Shown: in pieces, positions 1 to 12,783 of the stretch
Layout: every line of letters starts with the position of its first letter
Numbering within the stretch: the first letter of the stretch is position 1
From: Oikopleura dioica
Taxonomy: Eukaryota; Chordata; Appendicularia; Copelata; Oikopleuridae
NCBI GenBank assembly: GCA_907165135.1
Contig: OU015567.1
Coordinates: forward strand, 10,173,001-10,237,000
Direction: 5' to 3'
DNA: 64,000 bases
Made by a program: the position numbers and the translations under genes
The notes under the pieces: model-generated
Seen by the model: the letters and a program-made list of their open reading frames with translations, nothing else
The model's database searches: none
Told to the model about the DNA's origin: nothing

Positions 1-2940
1 CAGGTGCACCATGGTATCAGAACCGCACTATTTCGCGGATTAAACCGCCATCATCGCCTGGTAATAATGAGCAAGGCGATAAAAAATGTTATGAAAGCCT
101 GTTTTTCTGTTCGCAAGATCTTTTAGAAACTTCTAACAAAGACAATTGCTCTAAAATGGAACATATGGCCAAAAATAAACGAAAAAATTGTTCGTCCAAA
201 AATTTGGACAGACTTCTTTCCATTTTTGACCCAATTTCCATCTCACAAAATTGAAGATTGAAATCGAGCTTGTAATAACAAAAACGCACTTTGTCGCACC
301 ACGAGGGGGAGGATAAATATTTGAACCTCGTACTTAGTAGCCGAGACATCTCCATTAGCCCGGCTGATCCAATATTTCGAGGCATTATGCCACCTCACGT
401 TTTTGGCACAAAAAAACGGCTTTCATAACAATTACTGTCCGATAAAATTGGCACGCAACGGTGTCTCTGTGACGTGAAACCCTTATTTTCGTTGCAGACA
501 TGCTTTTCTCAGCTTTTCTCCAGGAAGTTTCATAGAGACCCCCTTATTTAGTCAAAAGACAAAAGAAATAATGCGATTCTCTTTCCGAGAATACCAAAGC
601 TGGTCTCGGCAACCTGTGTAGAAAACCTGAGTCAGGGCTTTTTTCAAATCCATTCGCTCATTATCAAGATCCGTCTATTATGGCAATTGTATAACTTGTT
701 CTCCTAGGAATCAATTTCGGGAACAAATGCGCCACTTCTGCCTCAATTTGTCGCTCATTACTCCTCATTTGAGCATAATCATTATTTTTGCATTTCAAAC
801 GTGATGAGTTCAATTTCGTGAAAAGGCGGCCGTGAGAAGGGCTCGTTTGTCAAACAGGAAAACCGACGAAAGTTGCGTCACTCGACGCCCCAAACCTAAA
901 TTTGACGGAACGAGGCGACCGAAAGAAAAATAATAAAATGGTGTCGAATGAACCAAATTAAGGATAACTTGATTTAGGCATAACGTGCTAATGTTGGCAA
1001 AACAGGAAAAATTGGCGGAACATGGGTACTTCCGGGGGAAGAAAGCTTTTAAAAATATAACTGTATTATTAATTCAAAAATAGACACTTGTTCCAAGCTC
1101 CGAGGCAACTAGATGTTATTTTTTCTTTAAATTTTTATTGGTAAATTTTCGAAAATTCATATTTTTCTTTCTCAAAATTCGAAATATAAAGTGGTCGGAA
1201 TTTTATGTCGAAGAAGGCAAAAAACAAGTTCACAAGATCCCTTCATTTCCCATCAAATTTGTGGAATTAGAAGCAAGAAAAAGCAAATTTCAAAGCTTTA
1301 CATTCGCCGCAAGACTTTCCAAATTGAGATGTTAGACGAACCCACGAAGTTAGATCATCTTCGAGTTGTTGATAAACGAAGAGAATAAGGAAAAATAAAT
1401 ATTTTCAAAATAAATTTGGATTTTCAAATTTTCAAGTGCGATCTTGTCGCGAAAAGGGGTTGAAAAATAAATTATGAAAATTATTTTAATCAAATTTTAT
1501 GTAATTTTATCTTCAAAGATTCGCCTCTAGGAAAAGAAAAGACAAAAGAAAACGAAATATAAAGTTCTAATTTTGAATCCGTGAAATTTCATTTTCTCTC
1601 GTAAATTTTAGAGACCTAATTAAATTATTTTGCAAGAATAAAAAACCATCGAAAAAGACGGTCTATATTTGAAGCGATGTCTAACTCGATGTCAGGACAT
1701 TCGCTTTTTGAAGACTTCAACGTGATGAGTGACGAAAAAAACGAGTTTTCGCAAAAAAGTGACAGATGTTGTTTTCGTATTTTGGCTTGATTCTGACCGC
1801 TGTCAACATCTCGAATTCGCGTAATAGAAAAGGCGACAAATTGCCACTATCAGAGGCAAATAACGTCCTTCATCGTGTGATAAAGACTTTGCGGTTTGAT
1901 TACGCGACGAATTGCTGAAAATGGCGCAATAATTGACCGATTGGACATTCAATTCTTTGATACTGTCAACTTTTAAACGTGATCGATGGAAGAAGAAGTT
2001 TTAACTATTCTAGCAAAGAAAAACTCTGCCCAAAATTCTGATGACATTTTTGACCAATCAGATGTCCGCATTTAGCCGATATTCCAATCAGATTTCAGAA
2101 AAAAATTCTTCTTTCTTTGTAGATTTCTGGTAGATGACTAAAACAAGAAACTTTTTCAGAAAAATCTGAATTTTTTCGGTTGTTTTTTTGGAACTTTATT
2201 CTTTGGAATCAAAAGTCAAGCAATGCCATTTTCAATTTCCATTGCGCAAGATAAAAAAGAGCGAAGTCGAGAAATGCACGAGGAATTAGCTCGCCAAGCG
2301 TCGCGATAAAACCGAATTTTCTCCGAAATCCTTGCTTTTACGCTCTAAATCTCAATCCCTTCTTTCCTAATTTTGATGGAACCTCTAGCAGCGTCCCTCT
2401 TTTGTCTTATCAGCGTCGCATGGACACAGAGAGAAACGTTTTTGGGAGTATTTTGACATTGTCAGAGGAGCATTATCAGGAGCCGCTGATAAAAACGCTG
2501 CGTAAAAATACAGAAAAATGTCTAATCCACTAACGTGGACCCAAAAGAAAATAACTTTGTTGGACAAGGGCTGAGGAGATTTCTAGCGCGGATAAGCGCC
2601 ATTTTTTAGAATCCTATTCAACGAAGACAATTATTCAATCGAGTCTTTAATTTTTATTAGTCATAAATGAGCATCCTTAAATTTAAAGTACAGCGGAATT
2701 GACACCCTTAATTTTGAATCGAAAAACCCAACTAAAAGTTTTTTAGTTAATTAAAATATTTCGATTGCCGGAAAATTGAACTAAATAGCAAAGCATCTGA
2801 TATAAAAAACCTAGAATAATTGATGAACAAAAAATTGTTCGAAAATCAGATTTTCGTATCCATTCCTGAAATCAAAAGCGGCCCCAACGGCAGCAAGGCC
2901 GAGCCCTACTAAACCCTTAAACATTACCATTTCAATATTC
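1..2940. other. AT-rich region without a recognised gene
   Basis: Short open frames occur on both strands, up to 98 codons at 89-385 minus, but none has a recognisable domain or convincing flanking splice sites. The only structured element seen is a MITE end at about 606-641. The stretch may hold regulatory DNA or exons of a gene outside the window; nothing shows which. Confidence 0.4.
606..641 (+). mobile_element. One-ended copy of MITE family B
   Basis: The sequence TCGGCAACCTGTGTAGAAAA followed by CCTGAGTCAGGGCT matches the terminal inverted repeat of the complete copy at 59098-59212. No opposing arm is visible nearby, so this is a solo terminus or a decayed copy. The family occurs four times in the window (also 17184-17283 and 56566-56606). 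Confidence 0.6.
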
Positions 2941-2962
2941 TTTATTTCCGCCTTCTTCTATT

Positions 2963-3208
2963 CTAGGCGTTCGAAATATCCCTTTTTCTTCGCGAAAAAA
3001 CGCAAGTTCCTTTATCAAAAATCTTCTCGCCACGACACTCTTTCTGACTCTTCGTTGATTCAATCCAACTTCGAAATATTTTCTTTGGAGCTCTCTTTCT
3101 TGACAGTCTCTTTTTCGCAATATAAGCAAATTTCTCGTTACTTAGGCTTTTTTGGTAGGTTTGGATAGATTTCTCGCCATTTTCGCGCCGCCGCTCGCGA
3201 GAACTCAT
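2963..3208 (-). CDS. Hypothetical small basic protein
   Basis: A single-exon frame of about 81 codons starts at the ATG at 3206-3208 and encodes a highly basic protein rich in Arg, Lys and Ser (starts MSSRERRRENGEKS). A polyadenylation signal AATAAA (minus strand, 2941-2946) lies just after the stop, and the upstream 100 bp are CpG-rich, as at many promoters here. No domain is recognised. It could still be a chance frame; the signal and start context are the only support. Confidence 0.4.
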   Translation of the reverse strand: MSSRERRRENGEKSIQTYQKSLSNEKFAYIAKKRLSRKRAPKKIFRSWIESTKSQKECRGEKIFDKGTCVFSRRKRDISNA

Positions 3209-3560
3209 TTTTTCGACTCGCGAGCGCCCTCCCGTCACCGCTGCGTCAGGCCGCGCAAAGTTGCCAACAGCGCCAGAAGGAAAAATTGAGAGCGGACTCT
3301 TGTATGTTAGTACTGTCTATTGAATAAATAATCGAGGCTTGATAACCTCGGAAATTGAAAAAAAGCAGCGAGGATCTTCAAACTGCAAGACAGTCGCTTT
3401 TTTATCTCAAGAATACGTGGCCAGTGATGAAGGTCAAATAAAAGATGAAAATAACGAGCTGGTTCGAGAAGACGATTTTACTCAAAATTTGTGTACCGTG
3501 GTATGAGTTATCCAATAACAATTTTCCCTTGTGAATTTCAATTAAAAAAAAACAGTAAGA

Positions 3561-4098
3561 TCATTTTTCAAGAGTAATATTCCATCGAACATGTAAATTC
3601 CCATATCGTTTAAATTCAACAACACCATTTTCCGATCGCAAGTTGTGCTCCGATTTGTCGACTTTTCCATTACTGTGGTTGATGTCATTCGCATGCGCTT
3701 TGAATCTAACTCCCTCCCCTAGAAATAAACATTTTCTTTCGTTTGATGTCTTTACCATTTTTAGTAATTTTCAGCTTCCAAGTCTTGTCCCATTTATCCC
3801 CTGTCCAGCTTTTGAAATGCGTGAGCGTCCATTCACCTTCTGTTACTTCAAAATTTTGACCAGCTCCGTGGACCTCGAATTTCATATTGAAGTGAATGAA
3901 GCCAGCTTCCATCGCATTCAGAATCCGGCGGATGGCTCTTTCGTTGTGGGATTCTCGCACTGATCTCGCGTCGTTTTCAAAATAGTGGCCGAAGCCGGTT
4001 TTCCAGTAGTGAGGCCCGAAAGATAGAAGAATCTCCATTTTATTCTTATTGATGAGATCGAGTTCATGTTGCTCATCTGGAAACGCCTCTCGATTCAT
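3561..4098 (-). CDS. Hypothetical protein with one 37-nt intron
   Basis: Two open frames join across a GT-AG intron at 3719-3755 (37 nt), giving roughly 165 residues. The product is soluble-looking, without signal peptide or membrane segment, rich in Asn, Lys and Trp (blocks EGEWTLTHFKSW and WKLKITKNG). No family is recognised. The start ATG at 4096-4098 lies about 50 bp from the end of the hAT-type MITE, so that insertion sits in the probable promoter or 5' leader. The length and unbroken frame across the intron favour a real gene. Confidence 0.6.
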
Positions 4099-4155
4099 TT
4101 TATTCTTTTACATTATTGAAGTGAATCTTCAGTTCGAATTTTTGCATCTCCCGGC

Positions 4156-4478
4156 CAGGGTTCGGTAATTTGAGCTCACGCTAAAACTCAAGGAAACAAA
4201 GCTTGAGACTCACGTTTTTTAATTTGAGTTTTGAGAACTCAGAGATGAGAGCTCACGTGAGAAATCAATTCTGGCGATCCATGAGCCAATCAAGGAAGCG
4301 CTCGCTTAATTTGAGTTTTGAAAACTCAAAACTCTCAAATCTCCCAAAAACTCAAAACTCTCGAAACTCTCAAATCTTCTCAAAATGATTTCTCAAGTCA
4401 CTTTGAGTTCTCAATTTGAGGAAATTTGAGCGTCTAGCCAATATGAGTTTTAGCTTGAGCTCAAATTACCGAACCCTG
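4156..4478. mobile_element. hAT-type MITE with 8-bp target duplication
   Basis: A 323-bp element has terminal inverted repeats of about 35 bp with one mismatch, starting CAGGGTTCGGTAATTTGAGC. It is flanked by perfect 8-bp direct repeats CTCCCGGC at 4148-4155 and 4479-4486. An 8-bp duplication and CAGGG ends are typical of hAT DNA transposons. The interior is made of repeated TTTGAGTTTTGA / CTCAAAACTC-like units and has no transposase, so it is a non-autonomous element that can fold on itself. Confidence 0.88.
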
Positions 4479-4808
4479 CTCCCGGCGCATATTTGCCGAA
4501 CAAATAGCATGATCTCGTCAAATTTACCAAAGCACGGGGGATTTACAGTACTTCGAAAAAAATATCTCGCTCGTAAAAATATTTTCTAATGAATCATTAG
4601 TAATGATGTTTTTAAATCAGATCTTAGATCTCGCGCCTTCAAATTTTTATTTCCTTAGTGTTACAACCGTTTCAAATCATATTTTTTATAATTGTAGATT
4701 ATTCTTATCAAAATATAGAAATACTAAATATTAATGAGTAATCTAAGAAAGTTGATTGAGTAGCTTCCTGAAAAAAAACATTTTTGTCTTCCTGTTTTGA
4801 AAAAGAAA

Positions 4809-6396
4809 ATGATGAATTGTTCAGAGAGAACGTGGTTGAACGAAGACGGCTTGGAAATAAGCTGCATTGAGTGGACTCCAGATGTGGTCGAATTTGAGTA
4901 CAAATTCTTGTTCTATCTTTCGCATGCTTTCGGTGATAAGCAACAGATCGAAGAATTTTATCGGGATAAGATTGATTTGCTGACGGAACATAAAGACGGG
5001 TCTCTTTTTTAGTTCCAAGCAAAGTAGCTTTTTCGAGAAAAAATTTTCAGACCCTTTTTTCAGTGGCGTTGTTTTAACTCATTATGTTCAGCAAGTCTCT
5101 GCTACTCCCTCATGTCCGAAAATCGTGAGTTTCTCAAATCCTACATTTCCGAGCGCCCTGAATTTTTCAAATCGCAGAATCGGGGATCGGTCTAATTCTT
5201 ATTGAACCTCAATCACAAGAAATCTATTTTTCTGACCTTCAGCCGTTTTTTCAGTCTCCAGAATCAAAAGACAAGCGGTTAATTAATCGCCCTCAATAAT
5301 TTAGCTAATTCATTCTGCCGCGCTCCGAAAAAACTTATCAGCACCGAAAAAAGCTCCCGAAACCCAGCTCGACGCCAGCCGCTGCGCACGTGATCTAGGT
5401 CTGTTGGTCAAGCAAGCGAGGGAGAAATACCGTGGTTTGCCGGTTTTCTTGGAAGGTGTCAGTGAGTCAGCGTTGATTTCTACTTCCGCTCTTGTCGAGA
5501 AAATCGGAAAAGTGGACTTTTTGGTTTTGGATCGACCGATTTTTCCAAGTGAATCAGGTAGTAGTACCGTTTACTACCGTAAAAATTACGTAAACCACGG
5601 TTTAATTTAAGACAGCTGGATGGAAACAGGCTTATCGTCAATTTTGCCGGTTAGGTTCAAAAAATCTCGTAAATCGCGCGACGTTTTAATCTAAATTAAA
5701 TCTAAACGCTCTTTGAAACAAAAATTTAATTTCTCAAAAATTCTCAAGAGCGTCCTGAAATCGGGCAAATTTGACGTTTGAACCAGTTGATTTAGGTGTG
5801 GAACTATTTATTCTCGCAAGAAACCGACTTTTGAAAATTAAGGAAGGCTTTTTGGTTTTTTAATCTTCCAAAAGAAACTTATAAAGCCTCAAAGGTAGGT
5901 AACAAAAACAGCGGCGGGATTGAAAAGAATCAGGAAATGCCAAAGTTTACAGGAATGTTGGAATTAATGGCTCATTTCCGACCGCTCAAGTAACTCAATT
6001 AACTTTCTTTCTTTTGATATCCACGTCAGAAACATAACCGACTTGAATTTACAATTTGAGGGGCCAGCTCAAAGACACTCCATCAATCGCCTTTTTATCG
6101 AAAGATGATCCAACTTCTCAAGAGTCAATGCGGTAAGCTGAACTTATTCGAGTAAATAAGGAGGGCAATTTTCAGTGTATTAGAGGGGAACATCGATGAA
6201 ATTCGATTCGTTGATGACCACTCGACAGAAAAGAAAATTGATGGACTTGAAAATACACCCATGCGTAAGTCAAGAAAAAATCGTTAACTTGAAGTTTTCA
6301 AACCCTGTCTAGAGACTGAGCAGCTTCAAGAGCTGAAGAAATGGATGATCTTGAAATTGATTCAGAAGCCTGTCACAGTAGTCTTTAATTCTTGAC
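4809..6396 (+). CDS. Monoglyceride-lipase-like alpha/beta hydrolase
   Basis: Several exons together resemble monoacylglycerol lipase (MGLL). Exon 1 gives TWLNEDGLEISCIEWTP, like the family N-terminus. The exon around 5404-5559 gives KYRGLPVFLEGVSESA, matching the YPGLPVFLLGHSMGGA block. The 3' exons give PSIAFLSKDDP and IRFVDDHSTEK, matching the regions of the catalytic Asp and His. Likely introns are 5995-6056, 6132-6175 (GTAAG...TTTCAG) and 6265-6311. The nucleophile elbow reads G-V-S-E-S rather than G-H-S-M-G, keeping Gly and Ser but losing the second Gly, so activity may be altered. Exons between 5012 and 5404 and between 5600 and 5850 are not firmly placed. The family hydrolyses monoglycerides at membranes. 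Confidence 0.6.
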
Positions 6397-6631
6397 AGAT
6401 ATTCAAGTACTGAACTTGAAGCAATACTATTGATAGTATCTTTGGCGTTGTCAAGTTTGAGGACTACTGTGGCCCTTTGTTTACAACTTCCAATTTTCAA
6501 GCGACGTTCTAAAAGGGAGTGACTCTTCCTTGATTTCAAGAAAAATTTTATTATCTTTATGACACATCTTTTCAACTATTAAATAATATATTATCTTTTA
6601 AAATCAATACAGCTTTGTTTAACAATATTTT

Positions 6632-9600
6632 TTACATATAAACATCATCAACATAATACGAGTTTTGAATGAAAAAGAACTTCTGCATTCGATCAACCAA
6701 GGACGGTTCAGGAAGATCCACCTCGTCAGGATAGTACATCGGCGGTGGCGGGACATTGATTGGCGCTGCATCGAGTGGCAATGCACGAGAAGTCGAGCCC
6801 GGCTTGTGACTTTCCCAGAAGGATCCAAACGGCGCTAGAATGATCTTCGATCTTGGAACTGTTACTCGAGTTATGTTGGGTTCGCCACGCTCGTTGATTT
6901 CCGTCATAAGTGGAGGTAGAACACGACGAATTCTTCTTCGCGGCAGAGTGACAATATTTTCTTCCATATTTTTACTAAAAATATTCATAAACCATCGTCG
7001 ATAATTGAAAAATTAACCTTTTCTCAGTTTTGCTTTCAACTTTTGCTTGAGTTTGTATAATCGGCGGAGCAGACATCGGCGCTTTTTCCCTTTTCGTCTT
7101 CGATTCAACAAAAAGTCGCAGTCCATCGATCCAGGATCCTTTTCCATAGTCCGCGTTGATAGCTTTTGCGGACCAAGATTCGACGAAGCGTTTTATCGCT
7201 TGCGGATTCGCCAAAGCATCAACCTTTTTGATTATTAAATTTTCTTCATCTTCGATATCGACGCTTCTCAGAAGTTGGAATCTTTCTTCAGAAATGTCCA
7301 AATGTAGACGCAAAAGGAAGACATTTCCGTATCTTGTCGATTGGCGATCTACTGTATGCAACCAGCGCATGGAACTCGAAACTATTTCTTTCTCCACGTC
7401 CCAAAGTGTCCTGTCAAGGCGAGCGTAAATCAGCTGGTTTGATAAATCCACGTGGAAAGCAGCAATTGTCCGTTCAGACTGCGCGTTTAGTAAGAAATCA
7501 ACGAGGTCGGAGAAGATTTCTTCGTTTGTTAATGTTCCAAGCAGCTGAATTTCGAATTTATCACGTAATCGAATTTGGAAGTTATGAATGGGAATCAAGG
7601 AAGACTACTCGTAAATTCTCCAAAGTACCTTGACAAGCTCTGTATAAAAATCGAATTCATTTGTGACAACAGTTCCATCTTCAAAAGACGCCAATAATGC
7701 TGGATACCACGAGTGATGCGCGAACTGACCCAATCCAGGCCACGTGACAAGTCTCGGTGTTCTAGCTGTAGTTGCTTTGCTCCTCGCAGAGTATTGTCTA
7801 AAGTCATTCTTTTATAAAGAAAGAGTGTTATTTGCTTCACCTGGTGGATGGCCTTGAGAGATCCTCAACAGTAAGTTCATCGGAATCGAGCACGAGCGCT
7901 TCAAGTGGGGGCAAGGGGCTGGGTCGTTGGAGAGATGGTGTTTTCGGTGTAACAAACTTGGAGGGTTTGTAACACGTCGGCGATTTTGAGATTTGTGTTT
8001 TGGGAAGAGCGACTTCCGCGGCAATCTCCGGCTCTGCGCTCACTTCCAAAGGTATTACGGAGGGTACTTGCTCCAAAGGACCACTTTCCGTTTTTGTCGA
8101 AAACGAAATTTGCGCAGAATTAACTGGTAACTGCTCAATAAGAGAGTTTCGCGGACTAGGCAAAGCAGGAGCAAGGGTAAATGGCACCCGTCGGGCATGT
8201 TCGCGAACTTTGAAATTTTTCGGCTTCAGATTTCGGGAAGCCTAGAATCGAATTTTTCTGACTCAGAATATAGCCTATCATTTGTTATGAAAACTGATAA
8301 GAATTTAAAGATAGGGTGCGTTTTCGAGCTACCCCTGAAGAAACATTGATTAGATAATTACTCTGCCTAGTTACAGTTAGTAACTACTGATTGTTAGTAA
8401 AAAAGATTACCGTTTCCTCCCTGCGAGCTTTTAGCTCAGCCTCTTTTCTCACACGCTCTGAATCGTTCTCTATTTCTAGCTCTTTTTTTCTCACGCAATA
8501 CCTTGTTCCTCAATTTCTGCCTGTTTTTCTGCCTCCTGAGCTTCATCTTCTTTATTTTGCTCCGCGACAATTGCCGCTTCCATTTGCTGGAGCAGCAATG
8601 ATTTTTGCACCAAAGGTGGGGTGGGCGCGGCTTCTTGTCGGAGCGGAATTGGCACGAATTCTTCTTCATCCTCTTCTTGCGGGAGAGCTGTGAGGGAGGA
8701 GAAGTTGTACTCTGGTCGTTTCCACTTGCCATCTTCGTCGAGGGATTCGAGGTCGGGGATGCTCGATCGGAAGGTCGAATTGGGGATGAGAGTGTTTGAA
8801 ACAGTCGTGTTTGAAATTGCTTGAATTTAAAAATCTATTTATATTGCACTAATAATTATTTACCTGACAAGGCTCTTCCGATTCCAGCTGGCACTGGTGC
8901 ACCTTCGATATTTGATCTTACAGAGGTTTTACTAGCAACTTCCGTGATGGCTTCATCAGGATTTGCATTGACGTCAACCGGAGAACTTGATTGTTGATCC
9001 TCTTGCTCTTCGATTTCATTGTCGACAGTGGGCTCTTGAGAAGGATCTGGCTCGGGCGGCGGAGTCACTGGCGGTTTCCAATTTACATAATCCTCCTCAG
9101 TCGGGATGTGAATATTCGCTCGTTCTCCGAAAGCAACCTAAAACAGGAAGTCAAGCCTTGTCCGCCAGTTCCACTTAATCGCCATCAACGTTCAAAAATT
9201 AGCTAAGAGCAATTTCCTACGAATGTACTGCGAATAGTTCCGAAATTCCTCCTGTCGACAGGGGCTCCGTGAGGGTTTATTCTTTTATTTCAATTTTACG
9301 AAATTGATATTTTAGCAAAATCAGATTCTTACCTTCATATACTTGTCGAATGCCACTCGTTCGATTTGTTCTCTTTCCGTTTTTGAAAAATCTGTTTTTT
9401 GAACTTCCCCTTTTGCCGCTTTGATTTTCGCGATGTCTCTATTCCGCCGCAGTAAATTTCGCGCTTCCTCGTTTTCTCCGTCATCGTCTTCGATCGCTTC
9501 TTCTTCTTCAGGTTCTTCTTCTTCATCGTCGCTAGAATCTCTTGCAGTCATTTTCGGCGCCTCCTCGACTTTCCCCAGTCTCCGGATCATCGTGTTCTTG

Positions 9601-12360
9601 AGATAATCTAAAGAAAACAAAGTTCGCTATTTGCGCAACTGACAACTTTCTGTCCTGCTATTATAAAACGTGTGCAAATTGTAATTGTTTTTACCTTCTG
9701 GTAAATAATCTTTGGCGTTGACGACCTGCAACTCGGTAGAATTTTGAAAAGCGACGATTAGATCACCACTCCCTCCCGCTGAAAAGAGAAAATTGAGAGA
9801 ATGAAACAATTAAGATTTTTCAATGAAAGAATTTTTTCTATTTGGTTTTTGAACTCACCAAAGGACAAAGAGCCAATCGGTCGATTCAGGTCAGCTGTTT
9901 GCCTAGAGAATAAAATTTAGGGAGAAGACTGTAGTTCCTGGAGAAGAATATAGACAATATTATATAGTCTTACCTGAGATCGCCCCGTTCAGACCAGACT
10001 TTTATAATTCCGTCCAGACTTGCAGAGACGGCGAAATTTAGATCCGCCGTGGTGCATAAGCTTGTCACATGATCGGCGTGTTGTTCGAGAGGATCGACCA
10101 GAGTTCCAGGGCCGCTTTTTCTGATGGAGAATTCCATCGATTCAGGCGAGTTCACTGCAATCAAGGGGCATCCGTTGATTAACTCGACGAGATGGCTATC
10201 TTTGACGCTGTCACGTGATATTGGCTCCAAACACTCGTTTGTTGAAGCGTAGATTCGATAGAAAACTAGTTCGCCAGTGACACTTTCTCTCAGTTCAAAT
10301 GAGTTTCTTGAATATCAACCTATAAATTTTAGTAATACTGAAGAGTGATAATATCAAATTGAAAAAAATGATCTGGATATTTTCATGGAAAAAAATATTT
10401 TTGAACTTTTCCCAAGAACGGCGAGGACGGAGCTGTTTCGGCCACTTCGTAAACGCGTGATGGAATGCGAGATCGCCTCTGTAGCGAATAACTCCTGGCC
10501 AGTTTTGGGATCGTAAGAGACTACTTCTCCACTGGATAAACCAGCGAAACAGACGCTAGAAGAACGTGCATTCCATCGAGTTAGACTTCGCTGCGAGGTG
10601 CAGAAGACATCCCAATCGGGGATCAGAAAATCGTTGTCTGGTGTGTAGATCTCGACGCTTTTGACTTCTCTTGATCGAGCCGTTGTGAAGTGGCTCAGAA
10701 GAGGAGCTGGTTTCTCGAACGATGCGACGCCGTAAACTTCAATCCCTCCAGCGACCAGAATGTGAAGGAGCTCGAGATGCTTTTGGTAGGCAAAGTCTTC
10801 GATTGGACCCATTACTTTCACCCTTTTCTTTGGCTTATGCTTATTGACTTCTACCGCGAAAAGCAAGACGTTCTGATAGAATGAAAGCCCGATCCTGTTG
10901 ATGACTAATCCGAGGGTTGAAATAAGAATGATTTCGGAGTCGCCAACCTAAAATTAAAAACCGTTACAGCTCACTTGTCTAAATATTTAGCCAATTAGTG
11001 GTTGGCGAAGTCGCTGAAGTCTGGAAAGGGTAAATTAGCTTATTCAAAGGAGCATTACCTGAACCGCAAGAACATTTCCGCTTCCCGAGTACTCAGACAA
11101 AGTGGGAATACCAAGTTCAATTCGACGAACGGGCCCGTGAAATTGGTGTAATTTCGAGTAAAGCAGGTTGATGTGATAGTCGTAGAGACCGTATTCTCCG
11201 TAAGAAAGGAGGCTTTGATCAGAGCGAGCGAGCATTCCGGCAGAATAACCGACCTAGAATCAACATAAAAAACGTTCTCTTGCTTGAAATATTCTTGTTT
11301 ATCATTTCTCTCGTTTGAAATTGTCTCTAACCTGCCGCCTCTCGAACTGGGGTGATTCTGGCAAGAATTCGTCCATAACAACTTCTGCGCCTTCTAGAGA
11401 CCAGCAAATTATTCGCCCGTCGAGACTTTGGGAGAGAACGAGTTCAGTGCCGGATAAAATGGTCATCGCCGAAATTGCAATAACTTCATGTTGATGGGAA
11501 ACCATCGTGTCGATCAGTTGCCAATCCAGATTCCAAATCTTTAAAGTTCCATCCAACGAACCAGTTATCCAGCGATCACCGGTCGTTTCGATTATTGTAA
11601 TTTGATTGTTGTGAAGTTTGATGAGTTCTCTTTTCTGGTGGTTTATAAGATCGTGCAAAATTATGACCTCTTCATATAGTTGAAATATTTGTGGAAAATT
11701 ATATTTTTTTATTAGAAAAAAAATTTCTTGAATAACTTTGAACTTTTCCTGATCCCAAAATTGCCAACTGACGGTAGTTATTTACTGATAGTCCGATCAC
11801 TTCAAACTTGCTCGACTCTATAATTTTCGCGTTGAAATAATTGGCTCGAAAACGCCTCTTACCGATTTCAGCGCCCATGTTTATCGAATTTAGTCCGAAG
11901 CCAAAGTTCCAACTCGTTACAGTAAACCTTCCACTCGTCGAGTAAAGAATTTCGCCAGATGAATCCCAGACGCAGTGAAGTTTTCTTTGGAAGTTTTGAT
12001 GGTTCGCTGTTGCTTTTCGCTTTCCTTGATCATTGAAGAGAATGAACTTCGATTGAGTTACAGCCAGAAGAACGAATTTTTGCTGCTTCTTGCTTCGAGT
12101 AGGAATCGCTACTAGCTTCTTTACATCTTCTGGAACAGGAATGATTCTTCCAGCAAGATCAATCTTCGGCAATTCTAATCAATATGAAACAATTGATAAA
12201 AAATTAGAAATATAGCCAGTTTACCAATTATTTTTCCCGAAACTTCATCTTCTCTGGCCGGAAATGCTATCGCCAGTTTGTTCCCAATATTCACTGCAGC
12301 AGAAATCGGATGCTCGAAACGATGTTCTTTATATTTTATTCGACTCTTCTTCAACTCCAT
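6632..12360 (-). CDS. Large WD40-repeat protein, 16 exons
   Basis: Sixteen exons, 12225-12360 down to 6632-6974, encode about 1,490 residues. The N-terminal half is a beta-propeller region with WD units such as ITGSLDGTLKIWNL, LSQSLDGRIICWSL and VSASLDGIIKVWSE. A very acidic segment (about 9480-9530) and a Glu/Lys-rich, probably coiled-coil region follow, then a conserved-looking C-terminal part (9 kb downwards) with Pro-rich linkers. The size and layout recall the WDR87/WDR97 type of WD proteins, but I cannot assign an orthologue. Introns are 32-200 nt; the one at 8470-8501 is only 32 nt. A signal AATAAA (minus, 6547-6552) lies 80 bp after the stop. The start at 12358-12360 is the first ATG of exon 1. 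My exon sum is one base off a multiple of three, so one boundary is misplaced. Confidence 0.8.
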
Positions 12361-12783
12361 TTTTAAGTCTCTTTTTTAAGTCTTTAATTCGCGGATTTGG
12401 AGCATAATTCTGGAGTATTGAAAGTGATTGAGAGCGAACACAATCAGGCGGTTGCGCAGTGCTATCTTTACAAAGGAGCGATTGAAATACAAAGCTGTTT
12501 ACTCAAACTATGCTGCAAGCGCAAATAAAGCTCATAAATAGCCCCTCAAGTACATACTCCGAAGATATTTGGGAGAAGCCAGCTTTTTCTATATTTACTT
12601 TTCTTGGATCTTTTGCCACTTCCAATTCAAAATGACGAATTTCGAATGATTTAAAACGGAATGAAATTACATAACCCTGAAGAAGAATGCAACGTTCTTT
12701 TTTTTAAGAAAATTTCGCTTAAAATTAAAGATACGTTGACCCGCAAACAGAAAGATCCATTCAATATTTAGCCAAAAATAAGG

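Noticed and set aside
4203-4388. Open frame of 61 codons
   Set aside because: It lies wholly inside the hAT-type MITE and only reflects its internal repeats.
8436-8732. 98-codon basic frame on the minus strand
   Set aside because: It is a shifted reading of exon 11 of the WD-repeat gene, which is continuous in another frame.
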